From Treponema bryantii (GTDB taxonomy: Bacteria; Spirochaetota; Spirochaetia; Treponematales; Treponemataceae), in the NCBI RefSeq assembly GCF_900113965.1, contig NZ_FORI01000001.1, positions 513,477 through 577,476 on the forward strand: a stretch of DNA of 64,000 bases. The letters are read 5' to 3'. Position numbers and translations under genes: made by a program. Below are positions 1 to 7,842 of the stretch, piece by piece. Within the stretch, counting starts at the first letter, position 1; each line of letters starts with the position of its first letter. The notes under the pieces are model-generated. The model ran no database searches and was not told the origin of the DNA. It was given only the letters and a program-made list of their open reading frames with translations.

Positions 1-302
1 GCAGAAATGATGATTGTAAAAACTGCCCAGACCTTCATCAAAGGGCTGTAATGGTCAATGTAAAGCCGTTCCATGTAGCGGAAAATAGCATGGAAGTTTG
101 AAAGCAGAACAAAAAGGGCAATTAAAAGTCCAAGAACGGTAAAAGCGTCAATTCCCCACGCAAAAATCTGAAGAATTGCCACAATAAAGGTGAACGGAGC
201 CAGAATTACAAGCGGATCGCGACGCACATGCTGCACAAAGAAAACGCGCAGGTTGGTAATAAATAATAATGCAAAAACTAAGAGTTCACCGTAAAATTTC
301 AT
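1..302 (-). CDS. Membrane protein, 3' end outside window
   Basis: The first 100 residues are visible, starting with ATG at 302 and reading leftward off the window. The sequence begins MKFYGELLVFALLFITNLRV and holds at least three hydrophobic stretches (about residues 5-20, 31-50 and 53-67) separated by short basic turns, so it is an integral inner-membrane protein. No family is recognised. It is transcribed divergently from dnaX. A TATAAT box ends 7 bases before the ATG and no Shine-Dalgarno sequence fits between, so the mRNA is probably leaderless. Confidence 0.6.
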   Translation of the reverse strand, partial: MKFYGELLVFALLFITNLRVFFVQHVRRDPLVILAPFTFIVAILQIFAWGIDAFTVLGLLIALFVLLSNFHAIFRYMERLYIDHYSPLMKVWAVFTIIIS

Positions 303-309
303 AGAGTAA

Positions 310-315
310 ATTATA
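310..315 (-). promoter_or_regulatory. -10 box of leaderless promoter
   Basis: TATAAT on the minus strand, 7 bases before the ATG at 302. With the usual 6-7 bases between a -10 box and the transcription start, the RNA would begin at or next to the start codon. No good -35 is seen. Confidence 0.5.
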
Positions 316-362
316 ATGGGAATTACAGATTATTTCTACTTTCAACTTTTTTCTTTTACTAT

Positions 363-368
363 TATAAT
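363..368 (+). promoter_or_regulatory. -10 box of dnaX, near-leaderless
   Basis: TATAAT followed by 8 bases and the dnaX ATG at 377; a TTCAAC-like -35 lies 16 bases upstream (341-346). The leader would be only 1-2 bases long and holds no ribosome binding site. Confidence 0.5.
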
Positions 369-376
369 TTACTCAT

Positions 377-2470
377 ATGTCATATGAAGTAACAGCTACT
401 AGGAGACGTCCGCAGCAGTTTGATGACCTCGTTGGTCAGGAATTTGTTGCTGAAACTCTTAAGAATTCAATAAAATCCGGAAAAATAGCCCATGCTTACC
501 TGTTTTCGGGACCACGCGGTTGTGGAAAGACTTCTACAGCTCGTATTCTTGCAAAGGCTTTGAACTGTCAGAACGGGCCAACCGATAATCCTTGCGGCCA
601 GTGTTCTACCTGTCAGGAAATTACAAAGGGGACCTCTCTCGATGTAATTGAAATCGATGGTGCGTCAAATACCAGTGTTGAGAATATCCGTCAGATTAAA
701 GATGAGGTTCTTTTCCCTCCAAGCAATGCAAAGTACAAAATCTATATCATAGACGAAGTCCACATGCTTTCAACTTCGGCTTTCAATGCTCTTTTGAAGA
801 CTATTGAGGAGCCGCCTCCATACGTAATCTTTATTTTTGCAACAACTGAACTTCAGAAGGTTCCTGCTACTATTAAATCTCGCTGCCAGCAGTTTAATTT
901 CCGTCTGGTTGCAATTGATAAGGTAAAGCAGTGCCTTGCAGAGGCTGCCGCAGAGCTTGGTATTCAGGCTGATGATGAGGCTCTCTTCTGGATTGCCCGC
1001 GAGTCTACAGGTTCTATGCGCGATGCCTACACTCTGTTCGACCAGGTTGTAGCCTTCAGCGATGGCCATATCACTTATGAAAAGATTCGTGATAAGCTTG
1101 GCCTTGTTGGAATTGACCGCCTGAACACTGTTTTTGAAGCCTGTGCTCAGAATCAGACAGAAACTGTAATCAATCTTCTTGATGAATTTTTACAGGCCGG
1201 TGTTTCAATTGAACAACTGATTTCCAACAGTGCAGATTATCTTAGAAGCCTTCTTCTTATTAAGAACGGTGTTAAAAAAGAGTCTCTTCTTGGTAATTCT
1301 CCTGAGCGCTACAGCAGTGTAGTTCTTGGAGCATGGAATACAGTTCAGATTGAACGGGCTCTTTCTATATATCTGCAGCTTTATCGTGATATCCGATATT
1401 CACTTTCACCTCGCTACGAGCTTGAACTTGCTTTCAGCCGCTTGTGCTGGATTGGCAGTTATGTTTCAAGCGCAGAGGTTAAAAAGGCAATTGATGCGGC
1501 TCAGGCTTTGCTTTCTGGAGCACCAGTGCAGCAAAATAAGCCCGCAATAGCACAGAACTCTGTAAATACGGTGGTCGCGGTCCCTGAGCCTGTCGAAGGG
1601 GTCGAAACTACCGCAGCCCCAGTTCAGCCTAAATCCGAAGAGTCTCTAGGCATCAATCCAATCCCAAACGGACTTCCTCGTCTTTCCATGCTTGATAAGC
1701 TGATTGAAGAAGAAGCGAACGGGGGAGGCGGGGAACCGCCGGATGCCGACGCGGAGAGTGCAAACCCTTTTCATGATGGCGGTCCACTGCCGCCTGAACA
1801 ATCAGTGGCTGCCCCACAGGCAGAAATCAGTCATCCGGCAGAGCTTGATGAACGTCTGAAACTTCATATTTCTCAGGAAAATGTCAGCGACGATGGTCAG
1901 GCTATGCCCGTAATGGATATTCCGCTTTCTGCATCAGGTTATTCAGAAAATCCAGATGCAGATTTTGGAGATGACGGCTGGTCAAATATGGATGCTCCTC
2001 CAGATGATGAGTATTATCCTGATGAAGGAGAGCTTGCAAACAATGCCGAAGCAGCCTATGAAGAAGCAACGAATCCGGTAGCAGCTTCGGCCCCTGTTCA
2101 GTTACAGGAAACCTTTGTAGCAGCCAACGGACAGACAATTTCCATAGCACAGCTTCGCGGCCAGGTAACTGCCGCCCTTGCCATTACAGATGGGTTTGCT
2201 GCTTCAAATGTAGAAAAAACCGGCTTATGGGTTATGGAAGCTGATGGTGTAAGTACTACAGTTGAAAGCGACTACGACTTAAGCCTTATCGAAAAGAAAA
2301 AAAATGTGATTGCTGCAGAAATTTCAAATATTTGTGGCCGTCCAATGAATTTATATGTAACTTTAAAAGTACAGGATAAGCAGGAAGCTGCTGAAAAAGT
2401 AGAAATTCCGCTTCAGGTAAATATTCTGGTAAATGCTTTTAAGGGAACCATTGTTGCCGGGAGGATGTAA
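377..2470 (+). CDS. dnaX: DNA polymerase III subunit gamma/tau
   Basis: Clamp-loader ATPase that loads the DNA polymerase III beta clamp. The N-terminal AAA+ module shows Walker A GPRGCGKT (residues 45-52), the four zinc-binding cysteines C64, C73, C76 and C79, Walker B IIDEVH (124-129) and the SRC sensor motif (168-170). Residues about 180-370 form the rest of the ATPase and collar; residues about 380-600 are an acidic, proline-rich linker, followed by a tau-like C-terminal domain. Length (697 aa) fits tau. An R1 palindromic repeat is inserted in frame at 1569-1613 and encodes TVVAVPEPVEGVETTA in the linker, where it should do little harm. First gene of the conserved dnaX-ybaB-recR operon. 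No convincing programmed frameshift site for gamma is seen in the middle of the gene. Confidence 0.97.
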   Translation: MSYEVTATRRRPQQFDDLVGQEFVAETLKNSIKSGKIAHAYLFSGPRGCGKTSTARILAKALNCQNGPTDNPCGQCSTCQEITKGTSLDVIEIDGASNTSVENIRQIKDEVLFPPSNAKYKIYIIDEVHMLSTSAFNALLKTIEEPPPYVIFIFATTELQKVPATIKSRCQQFNFRLVAIDKVKQCLAEAAAELGIQADDEALFWIARESTGSMRDAYTLFDQVVAFSDGHITYEKIRDKLGLVGIDRLNTVFEACAQNQTETVINLLDEFLQAGVSIEQLISNSADYLRSLLLIKNGVKKESLLGNSPERYSSVVLGAWNTVQIERALSIYLQLYRDIRYSLSPRYELELAFSRLCWIGSYVSSAEVKKAIDAAQALLSGAPVQQNKPAIAQNSVNTVVAVPEPVEGVETTAAPVQPKSEESLGINPIPNGLPRLSMLDKLIEEEANGGGGEPPDADAESANPFHDGGPLPPEQSVAAPQAEISHPAELDERLKLHISQENVSDDGQAMPVMDIPLSASGYSENPDADFGDDGWSNMDAPPDDEYYPDEGELANNAEAAYEEATNPVAASAPVQLQETFVAANGQTISIAQLRGQVTAALAITDGFAASNVEKTGLWVMEADGVSTTVESDYDLSLIEKKKNVIAAEISNICGRPMNLYVTLKVQDKQEAAEKVEIPLQVNILVNAFKGTIVAGRM
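1569..1613 (+). repeat. R1 palindromic repeat, long form, in frame inside dnaX
   Basis: Begins CGGTGGTCGCGGTCCCTGAG and ends GTCGAAACTACCG. Outer arms (CGGTGGT / ACTACCG) and inner arms (CCCT / AGGG) form a nested hairpin. The same unit recurs in rsmE, in the TPR gene and between genes. It keeps the dnaX frame open and is read in frame V-V-A-V-P-E-P-V-E-G. Confidence 0.85.
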
Positions 2471-2472
2471 TT

Positions 2473-2784
2473 ATGAATCCATTTGAATTGCTTAAAAATA
2501 CACAGGCAATAAAAGAACAGTCGGAAAAGCTTCAGCAGGAGCTTGCAGATATCCGTGCAGAAGGTTCTTCTGGCGGCCGTATGGTAACTGTTACTCTCAA
2601 TGGAAAATTTGAAATGATGGGAATCAAGCTTGATCCTATCTGTGTAGATAACCGCGATGTTCAGATGCTCGAAGATCTTATTGTTTCGGCTCACAAAAAT
2701 GCGGTAGAAAATGTTCAGGAACAGATTAAGGCAAAATCAAGTTCCATCCTTGGGGGACTCGATCTCAGTCAGTTTGGACTTTAA
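2473..2784 (+). CDS. ybaB: YbaB/EbfC nucleoid-associated protein
   Basis: Small DNA-binding protein (103 aa) of the YbaB/EbfC family, which forms tweezer-shaped dimers on DNA; the spirochaete homologue in Borrelia is EbfC. It starts MNPFELLKNTQAIKEQ, with an N-terminal helix followed by the conserved GGRMVTVTLNG strand region near residues 34-44. It begins 2 bases after the dnaX stop with a GGAGG site in the dnaX 3' end and is followed 3 bases later by recR, the usual gene order. Confidence 0.93.
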   Translation: MNPFELLKNTQAIKEQSEKLQQELADIRAEGSSGGRMVTVTLNGKFEMMGIKLDPICVDNRDVQMLEDLIVSAHKNAVENVQEQIKAKSSSILGGLDLSQFGL

Positions 2785-2787
2785 TCT

Positions 2788-3387
2788 ATGAACGCATTTG
2801 ACGAATTAGCAAATAATTTTTCACGTCTCCCCGGAATCGGAAAGAAAAGTGCAGTGCGCATGGTAAACTGGCTTTTAAAGCAGGATTCTACCTATGTCCA
2901 GAAGTTTGCACAGAATCTCGGACATCTCCAGGAGCGTATTAAGCCTTGTTCTGTTTGTGGAACCTGGACAGAAAGTGATCCATGTCCAATTTGTTCAAAT
3001 CCTCTTCGTGATTCAGCCCAGATTTGTGTTGTAGAGCAGCCTCAGGATGTTTCTACAATCGAAGCGTATGGTGAATATAAAGGAAAGTATCATGTACTTG
3101 GCGGCTTGCTTCGTCCTCTCGAAGGAATTGGCCCTGCACAGCTTTCAATTCAGCCTCTGTTGAATAGAATAAAGGAAGGAATTGTTACAGAAATCATTAT
3201 TGCAACAAATCCTACTGTTGAAGGCGATACTACAGCCCTTTATCTTAATAAGATGATTACAGAACTTAATATGCCTCAGCCACCAAAGGTAACCCGTCTT
3301 GCAACCGGTATTCCTGTTGGTGGAGACCTTGAATATATAGATAAACGAACTTTAGCCTTGAGTTTCCGTGGAAGGAGTACGCTCTAG
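2788..3387 (+). CDS. recR: Recombination protein RecR
   Basis: Recombination mediator that acts with RecO/RecF to load RecA at gaps. Seen in order: helix-hairpin-helix LPGIGKKSA (about 14-22), a four-cysteine zinc finger (C54, C57, C66, C69) and a Toprim domain starting at VVEQPQDV (81-88) and including the YHVLGG motif (101-106). Length 199 aa is normal. Third gene of the dnaX-ybaB-recR operon; the T-rich stretch after it has no clear hairpin terminator. Confidence 0.96.
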   Translation: MNAFDELANNFSRLPGIGKKSAVRMVNWLLKQDSTYVQKFAQNLGHLQERIKPCSVCGTWTESDPCPICSNPLRDSAQICVVEQPQDVSTIEAYGEYKGKYHVLGGLLRPLEGIGPAQLSIQPLLNRIKEGIVTEIIIATNPTVEGDTTALYLNKMITELNMPQPPKVTRLATGIPVGGDLEYIDKRTLALSFRGRSTL

Positions 3388-3425
3388 GTAATTTTTCGTT
3401 CATTTATAATTTTTCAATTTTTTAA

Positions 3426-3454
3426 TAGACAATTCAAAATACTTGATTTATAAT
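3426..3454 (+). promoter_or_regulatory. Sigma-70-type promoter before the STAS gene
   Basis: TAGACA (3426-3431), 17 bases, TATAAT (3449-3454), then an AAGGAG ribosome binding site before ATG 3476. Spacing is ideal; the -35 matches the consensus at four of six positions. Confidence 0.6.
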
Positions 3455-3475
3455 AATTCATAAGGAGTAATTTAA

Positions 3476-4030
3476 ATGGAATCAAATAATTCTATCGTTT
3501 CAGGTTTTGACAGTGACAAGGACGATTCACTCAAGATCACTTTGCATAAGATTCCAGGAGTCCAGAACGGTTGTATGGTTGTCCTGGATGGGTATATCGA
3601 CACTTATAATTCATCATTCTTTCAGAAACAGCTTACGAAAGTAATTGGTGCAGGCTATTTTAATCTTCTCTTTAATTGTGGCGGATTGTCATATGTATCT
3701 TCTACTGGACTTGGCTCATTTACAATTCTTCTTAAGATGGTAAAGGTTAAGGGTGGAGATATCATTCTTTCTGAAGTTCAGGAGAAGGTTGCTGAAGTAT
3801 TCCAGATTCTTGGATTCTCTCAGTTCTTCAATTTGAAAGATACTACAGAAGAAGCTTTGGAATATCTTAAACATGATGACAGTTCAGCTCCAGGACCAGT
3901 ATTCCCTAAGATGCTTGTTTGTCCTTCATGTGGTAAGAATATTCAGGCTGCACACGCAGGCCGCTTCCGCTGTACTAACTGTAAAGCAATTATCACTATC
4001 AGCGATGCCGGAGCTATCACTCTTGGTTAA
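3476..4030 (+). CDS. STAS-domain anti-sigma antagonist-like protein with zinc ribbon
   Basis: Residues about 18-130 form a STAS domain of the SpoIIAA/RsbV type, including the loop YVSSTGLGSF (73-82) in which a serine is phosphorylated in family members. A short linker leads to a C-terminal zinc ribbon with CPSC (C149, C152) and CTNC (C166, C169). By family it would bind an anti-sigma factor or a switch-type phosphatase partner; the zinc ribbon is an addition to the usual roughly 110-residue fold. No cognate kinase or phosphatase is next to it. Its own promoter and AAGGAG site are visible, and a shared terminator separates it from the convergent flagellin gene. Confidence 0.8.
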   Translation: MESNNSIVSGFDSDKDDSLKITLHKIPGVQNGCMVVLDGYIDTYNSSFFQKQLTKVIGAGYFNLLFNCGGLSYVSSTGLGSFTILLKMVKVKGGDIILSEVQEKVAEVFQILGFSQFFNLKDTTEEALEYLKHDDSSAPGPVFPKMLVCPSCGKNIQAAHAGRFRCTNCKAIITISDAGAITLG

Positions 4031-4060
4031 TTTCTGATTTTTAATTCTTTTTGTTAAATA

Positions 4061-4091
4061 AAAAATCCGATGCAATGCATCGGATTTTTTT
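4061..4091. terminator. Bidirectional intrinsic terminator between STAS gene and flaB
   Basis: A perfect stem AAAAATCCGATGC / GCATCGGATTTTT with a 3-base loop, A-rich on one side and T-rich on the other, lies between two convergent genes and can end transcription from both. Confidence 0.85.
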
Positions 4092-4093
4092 TG

Positions 4094-4126
4094 TCTCGGT
4101 CCCTGAGCGGAGTCGAAGGGCCGAGA
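4094..4126. repeat. R2 palindromic repeat
   Basis: Arms TCTCGG / CCGAGA enclose CCCTGAGCGGAGTCGAAGGG. The CTGAGCGGAGTCGAAG core recurs, diverged, inside nnr (20223-20244) and inside the XPB-partner gene (48169-48192). Confidence 0.7.
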
Positions 4127-4137
4127 TTCGTTTAGTT

Positions 4138-4998
4138 CTAGCGGAGCAAGCTGAGTACGTTCTGGCTTGACTGGTTAGCCTGTGCAAGCATAGCTGTTCC
4201 AGCCTGAGAGAGTACGTTAGAAGTTGTGAACTTAACCATCTCTTCAGCCATGTCTGTATCACGGATGCGTGATTCAGAAGCCTGGAGGTTTTCAGCACCG
4301 ATATCAAGACCTGTTACAGTCTTTTCAAGGCGGTTCTGGTAAGCACCGAGGTCAGCGCGCTGCTTGTTGATCTTCATCAATGCTTCGTCAAGAGTTCCGA
4401 TTGCGCGGTTAGCTTCATCTGGAGTTGCCAAAGACATGATTGATTCATCACCAATGTTGCGGAGTCCAAGAGCTGTAGCAGACATTGTTCCGATGTATAC
4501 CTGAGTTCTCTGATCCATGTTAGCACCAATATGGAACCACATAGAACCTGTAACAACGTTTTCACCTGTAGGACGAGCGAAGCGGCCTGTGAGCATGTTC
4601 ATACCGTTGAACTGTGCACAAGAAGCGATGCGGTCTACTTCTGCGATCAAAGAAGAAACTTCAACCTGGATCTGCATACGATCTTCAGAAGAGTAGATAC
4701 CGTTTGAAGACTGAACTGCAAGTTCGCGAATACGCTGAACGATGTCAGTTGTTTCCTGGAGGTATCCTTCAGTTGTCTGAATGAAAGAAATACCATTCTG
4801 TGCGTTTGTAGAAGCCTGGTTCAAACCGCGGATCTGTGCGCGCATTTTCTCAGAAACTGCGAGTCCAGATGCATCATCACCAGCACGGTTGATTCTCATA
4901 CCTGAAGAGAGTTTTTCCATGCTCTTCTGGTTGTTAAGATCCTGAATTCCCTGGGAACGCTGAGCGAACATAGCGCTCATATTGTGATTAATAACCAT
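4138..4998 (-). CDS. flaB: FlaB-type flagellin (periplasmic flagellar core filament)
   Basis: 286-residue flagellin with the conserved spirochaete N-terminus [14 protein letters not shown], the ND0 motif [20 protein letters not shown] and the C-terminal coiled region ending in SQNVLSLLR. The central D2/D3 part is absent, as in all FlaB proteins. It forms the core of the periplasmic flagella that drive motility, secreted by the flagellar export apparatus without a signal peptide. An AAGGAG site precedes the ATG, with a sigma-28-like promoter and a structured 5' leader upstream. A cysteine sits in [10 protein letters not shown], where I expect histidine in other FlaB proteins; this comparison is from memory. 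Confidence 0.95.
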   Translation of the reverse strand: MVINHNMSAMFAQRSQGIQDLNNQKSMEKLSSGMRINRAGDDASGLAVSEKMRAQIRGLNQASTNAQNGISFIQTTEGYLQETTDIVQRIRELAVQSSNGIYSSEDRMQIQVEVSSLIAEVDRIASCAQFNGMNMLTGRFARPTGENVVTGSMWFHIGANMDQRTQVYIGTMSATALGLRNIGDESIMSLATPDEANRAIGTLDEALMKINKQRADLGAYQNRLEKTVTGLDIGAENLQASESRIRDTDMAEEMVKFTTSNVLSQAGTAMLAQANQSSQNVLSLLR

Positions 4999-5027
4999 AA
5001 TAATCTCCTTATAGCTAGGTTATAAGA

Positions 5028-5092
5028 TAAAACACATTGGTGGGTTTAAAACCACAACGTGGTTTATCTCACGGGTTTCCACCACCCTTATA
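5028..5092 (-). promoter_or_regulatory. Structured flaB 5' leader
   Basis: The predicted leader is about 90 bases. It contains an exact hairpin AAACCAC-GTT-GTGGTTT (mRNA sense) and flanking GGGTGGTGG and CCCACC segments that can pair with each other. The structure precedes the ribosome binding site and could tune mRNA stability or translation. Confidence 0.45.
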
Positions 5093-5096
5093 CTTG

Positions 5097-5124
5097 ATTG
5101 TCGGGTAAGCAGAAAAAAAGTTTA
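5097..5124 (-). promoter_or_regulatory. Sigma-28 (FliA)-like promoter of flaB
   Basis: On the minus strand TAAA (5124-5121), 15 bases, then CCCGACAA, compared with the flagellar consensus TAAA-N15-GCCGATAA (6 of 8 matches in the -10). Position and spacing suit a late flagellar gene. Confidence 0.65.
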
Positions 5125-5158
5125 GGAAAAATTCACAATTTTTTTTAATTTTTTTTAC

Positions 5159-5185
5159 CGGTGGTTGAGCCTGTCGAAAACACCG
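5159..5185 (+). repeat. R1 repeat, short form, in a promoter region
   Basis: CGGTGGTTGAGCCTGTCG followed by AAAACACCG: outer arms plus the GAGCCTGTCGAA core without the inner insert. It ends 3 bases before a TATAAT box, so the repeat supplies the -35 region (TTGAGC, 5165-5170, 18-base spacer). Confidence 0.75.
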
Positions 5186-5188
5186 TGG

Positions 5189-5194
5189 TATAAT
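5189..5194 (+). promoter_or_regulatory. -10 box of leaderless promoter
   Basis: TATAAT, 6 bases, ATG at 5201. No ribosome binding site can fit. The -35 candidate TTGAGC lies inside the R1 repeat. Confidence 0.6.
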
Positions 5195-5200
5195 CTATAT

Positions 5201-5596
5201 ATGGATTATTTAATAATGGGTGCTGCAGTCTGCGTAATCATTGCGCTGATTGTCTGGTACATAAAGTATTTTAATAAGAAAAATCAAAAAACAACCCGCC
5301 AGAAAGCTATGCAGCCGGTAAAATGTCCGCTCTGCGATTCAAATCTCTTTGTTGGGGAGAATATCATTTCCAAAGTCTACAGACCAATGAATGTTCCCGA
5401 CCAGCTTATGATTGTAATGGGCTGCCCGCACTGCTATCCGCGCTGTGAACCCGGCTTAAAGCGAATCTGCCCTGTATGTCATAAAGAAGTTGCGCAGGAT
5501 CAGAGCCTTACAGCACGTCTTTTTAATAAAGCGCTTGGAAAAAAGCACGTGCATGTAGTCGGCTGTTCAAACTGCCATAAGCCGCGTGCGGACTAA
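5201..5596 (+). CDS. Membrane-anchored multi-zinc-ribbon protein
   Basis: 131 residues. One N-terminal membrane helix (about 4-21), a short basic stretch, then a cysteine-rich cytoplasmic part with CPLC (42-45), CPHC (75-78), C82, CPVC (90-93) and CSNC (122-125): enough for two or more zinc ribbons. No named family is recognised; a role in protein or nucleic-acid binding at the membrane is a guess. A longer frame starting upstream would begin inside the R1 repeat; the ATG at 5201 is chosen because the TATAAT box is 6 bases before it and hydrophobic sequence begins there. Confidence 0.7.
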   Translation: MDYLIMGAAVCVIIALIVWYIKYFNKKNQKTTRQKAMQPVKCPLCDSNLFVGENIISKVYRPMNVPDQLMIVMGCPHCYPRCEPGLKRICPVCHKEVAQDQSLTARLFNKALGKKHVHVVGCSNCHKPRAD

Positions 5597-5625
5597 GGTT
5601 TACTTCTTAATCTCAACAATAATGT

Positions 5626-5653
5626 TTGACTTTCACTCATTATACTTTATACT
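5626..5653 (+). promoter_or_regulatory. Promoter of the chemoreceptor gene
   Basis: TTGACT (5626-5631), 16 bases, TATACT (5648-5653). About 60 bases of leader precede the start codon. Confidence 0.6.
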
Positions 5654-5717
5654 TAACGTTTAGGAGTGATGTCATTAAAAAACTGTTATTAGTTATTTTA
5701 CATAGTGAGGCATGCTT

Positions 5718-7787
5718 ATGACAGAGCAGAAGTTAGATGGTGACAGCAAAACCACAGTAAAAAAAGAAAAGAAACAGAGAAAAGAGTCTCTTCTTTTTAA
5801 ATATGGTGTAATTGGATTTCTCGAAACTTTTGGTTTTATTGCAGTATTCCTTATTTTTATTGCAAGCAATATAAAAGCACCAATTAAAACCATTTATGAT
5901 CAGTCTATAGACAGTATTCTTGATTCCGCTGTTGATAACGTAGAAATGTGGTTTGAAAACCAGGTAACTGTTATGAATGTTTTTCAGCGTGCTATTGTTG
6001 ATTCTACAGATGATCCTGAAAACATCAAAAGAAGAGTAAAAACTGTTCCAAAGCCAGATGGTTTTGAATATGTAATGGTATTCTGGGATACAAACACAGA
6101 CGCAAAAGACGGCGGACCGGAAACCTTTAATACTAAGGGTGGAACCTCAAAAGCAGGTATTCTTCAGCGAGAATATTATGTTAATCATAAGGATAGCGAT
6201 GTTGCAGTCTGGCTTGAATCTCCTCGAGAGGCTGCTGCCGGTGGTTATACAATGCCTCTTTTCGTAAAATCAGATTTTATTGATGAAAAAACGGGCAAAA
6301 AGATTACTGGTGGTTGTGTAGGCTTCCTTGAGCTTGAACCAATCACTCGTCTTGGAAAAACTTTCTATAATACCGGACGCATTTCAATTTATGATGATAC
6401 AAGGTCGATTCGTGCTGGTGAAGATATTCTTGCAGACGAGGATATGTCTCATCTTGAAGTCTATTCGAAAACCATTAAGCTTAATAATAAAACCTGGACA
6501 GTTGTTGCCTCTGTTGAAAAGAGTGAAATGCTCCAGATTTCATCGGGACTTAGAAGAACCTCACTTATTGAAGGTGTTGGAATTGCCGTAATTCTTGTTC
6601 TTCTTGAACTGTTTATCATTAAAATCATCATTGGTAAGTTTGCAGATATTAAAAAGAATATTGATGACCTTAACACTGGAGATAAGGACCTTACAAAGCG
6701 TCTTACAATCTATCATAACAATGAAATTTCTCTGGTAAAGAAATCTGTAAATACCTTCGTAAACACTGTTCATGAAACTGTAAGCGAAATCGGAAATGCA
6801 AATGCAAATCTTAGGCAGACTTTCGAAAATGTAAAAGGTCAGCTCGATGAAACAAAGCAGCAGATGGATAACATCTCAACTGAAATTCAGACTGCAACAG
6901 AAACTCTTGAAGCAGAGGATAAGAGCGTAACTGATACAAGTGAGCTTGTTGCACAGATTTCTTCTAATATTGGAACTCTTAATCAGATGATTGATTCTCA
7001 GGTTTCTGCCATTACTCAGGCTAGTGCCGGAATTGAACAGATGATTGCTAATATTCAGTCTATTTCAAGTTCTGTTGATAAGATGGCTGGTGAATTTGCA
7101 GAGCTCAATTCTGCAACAGCCGAAGGAATTGAAAAGAACCGTATTGTAAACGAGCTTTTGAACTCAGTTCTTGCACAGAGTAAAACTCTGCAGGATACAA
7201 ACATGGTTATCGCAAGCATTTCTTCTCAGACAAACCTGCTTTCTATGAATGCCATGATTGAGTCTGCACATGCGGGCGAGGCTGGAAAGGGATTCGCAGT
7301 AGTTGCTGAAGAAATCCGTAAGCTTGCTGATACATCTGCTACTCAGTCTAAGAGCATTGGTGAAAACCTTAAGCTCATTGCGGCAAATATTCAGAAGGTA
7401 GTAGAAAGTGCCGACTTGAGTAAGGCCAGCTTTGAAGTTGTATCTGATAAGACAAATAATACTTCTGAACTGGTTTATTCAATTAAGAGGGCAACAGAGG
7501 AACAGAGTGAAGGTTCTAAGAACCTCCTCGAAACTCTTGCAAAGATGAACAATATTTCTGTAAGCGTACAGCGTTCAAGTAAAAAGATTGAAGACCGTGC
7601 CAAAACAGTTCTTAATTCCATCGAAGGCCTTAAAGAGTCTTCAAAGAATATGGCCCAGAACTTCAACAAGATTGTTTCAACAACCGAGGTAACTCAGGAA
7701 ACAACCAAGAACCTGCATCAGCTCACCGAAGACATGACCTCCGCCGTAAACAATATTTCTGAGCGAATTGAGGAGTTTAAGGTATAG
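5718..7787 (+). CDS. Methyl-accepting chemotaxis protein
   Basis: Transmembrane chemoreceptor signalling to CheA/CheW. Basic N-terminus, membrane helix at about 31-52, a periplasmic sensing region of about 230 residues (probably Cache-like), a second membrane helix at about 285-307, a HAMP-like linker, then a long coiled-coil signalling domain with the hairpin tip motif [20 protein letters not shown] and flanking [16 protein letters not shown]. The ligand cannot be told. Two ATGs (5712, 5718) are possible; 5718 is preferred because GTGAGG lies 7 bases before it. It is monocistronic between its own promoter and a strong terminator. Confidence 0.93.
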   Translation: MTEQKLDGDSKTTVKKEKKQRKESLLFKYGVIGFLETFGFIAVFLIFIASNIKAPIKTIYDQSIDSILDSAVDNVEMWFENQVTVMNVFQRAIVDSTDDPENIKRRVKTVPKPDGFEYVMVFWDTNTDAKDGGPETFNTKGGTSKAGILQREYYVNHKDSDVAVWLESPREAAAGGYTMPLFVKSDFIDEKTGKKITGGCVGFLELEPITRLGKTFYNTGRISIYDDTRSIRAGEDILADEDMSHLEVYSKTIKLNNKTWTVVASVEKSEMLQISSGLRRTSLIEGVGIAVILVLLELFIIKIIIGKFADIKKNIDDLNTGDKDLTKRLTIYHNNEISLVKKSVNTFVNTVHETVSEIGNANANLRQTFENVKGQLDETKQQMDNISTEIQTATETLEAEDKSVTDTSELVAQISSNIGTLNQMIDSQVSAITQASAGIEQMIANIQSISSSVDKMAGEFAELNSATAEGIEKNRIVNELLNSVLAQSKTLQDTNMVIASISSQTNLLSMNAMIESAHAGEAGKGFAVVAEEIRKLADTSATQSKSIGENLKLIAANIQKVVESADLSKASFEVVSDKTNNTSELVYSIKRATEEQSEGSKNLLETLAKMNNISVSVQRSSKKIEDRAKTVLNSIEGLKESSKNMAQNFNKIVSTTEVTQETTKNLHQLTEDMTSAVNNISERIEEFKV

Positions 7788-7790
7788 CGA

Positions 7791-7818
7791 AAAGGGGCGA
7801 GAGCCCCTTTTTTTTTAT
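7791..7818 (+). terminator. Intrinsic terminator of chemoreceptor gene
   Basis: AAAGGGGC-GAGA-GCCCCTTT followed by a run of T. Confidence 0.9.
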
Positions 7819-7830
7819 CATAAAATTCGT

Positions 7831-7836
7831 TAATAT
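7831..7836 (+). promoter_or_regulatory. -10 box of purD, leaderless
   Basis: TAATAT exactly 6 bases before ATG 7843; the preceding terminator leaves no room for a longer leader. Confidence 0.45.
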
Positions 7837-7842
7837 CACTTT

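Noticed and set aside
2290-2310. A-rich run GAAAAGAAAAAAAATG in dnaX as programmed frameshift site
   Set aside because: It lies near the C-terminus, far from where gamma is made in other bacteria, and no stimulating structure is visible.
5165-5200. Extended start of the zinc-ribbon protein within the R1 repeat
   Set aside because: The TATAAT box would lie inside the coding region, and the added residues are repeat-derived.
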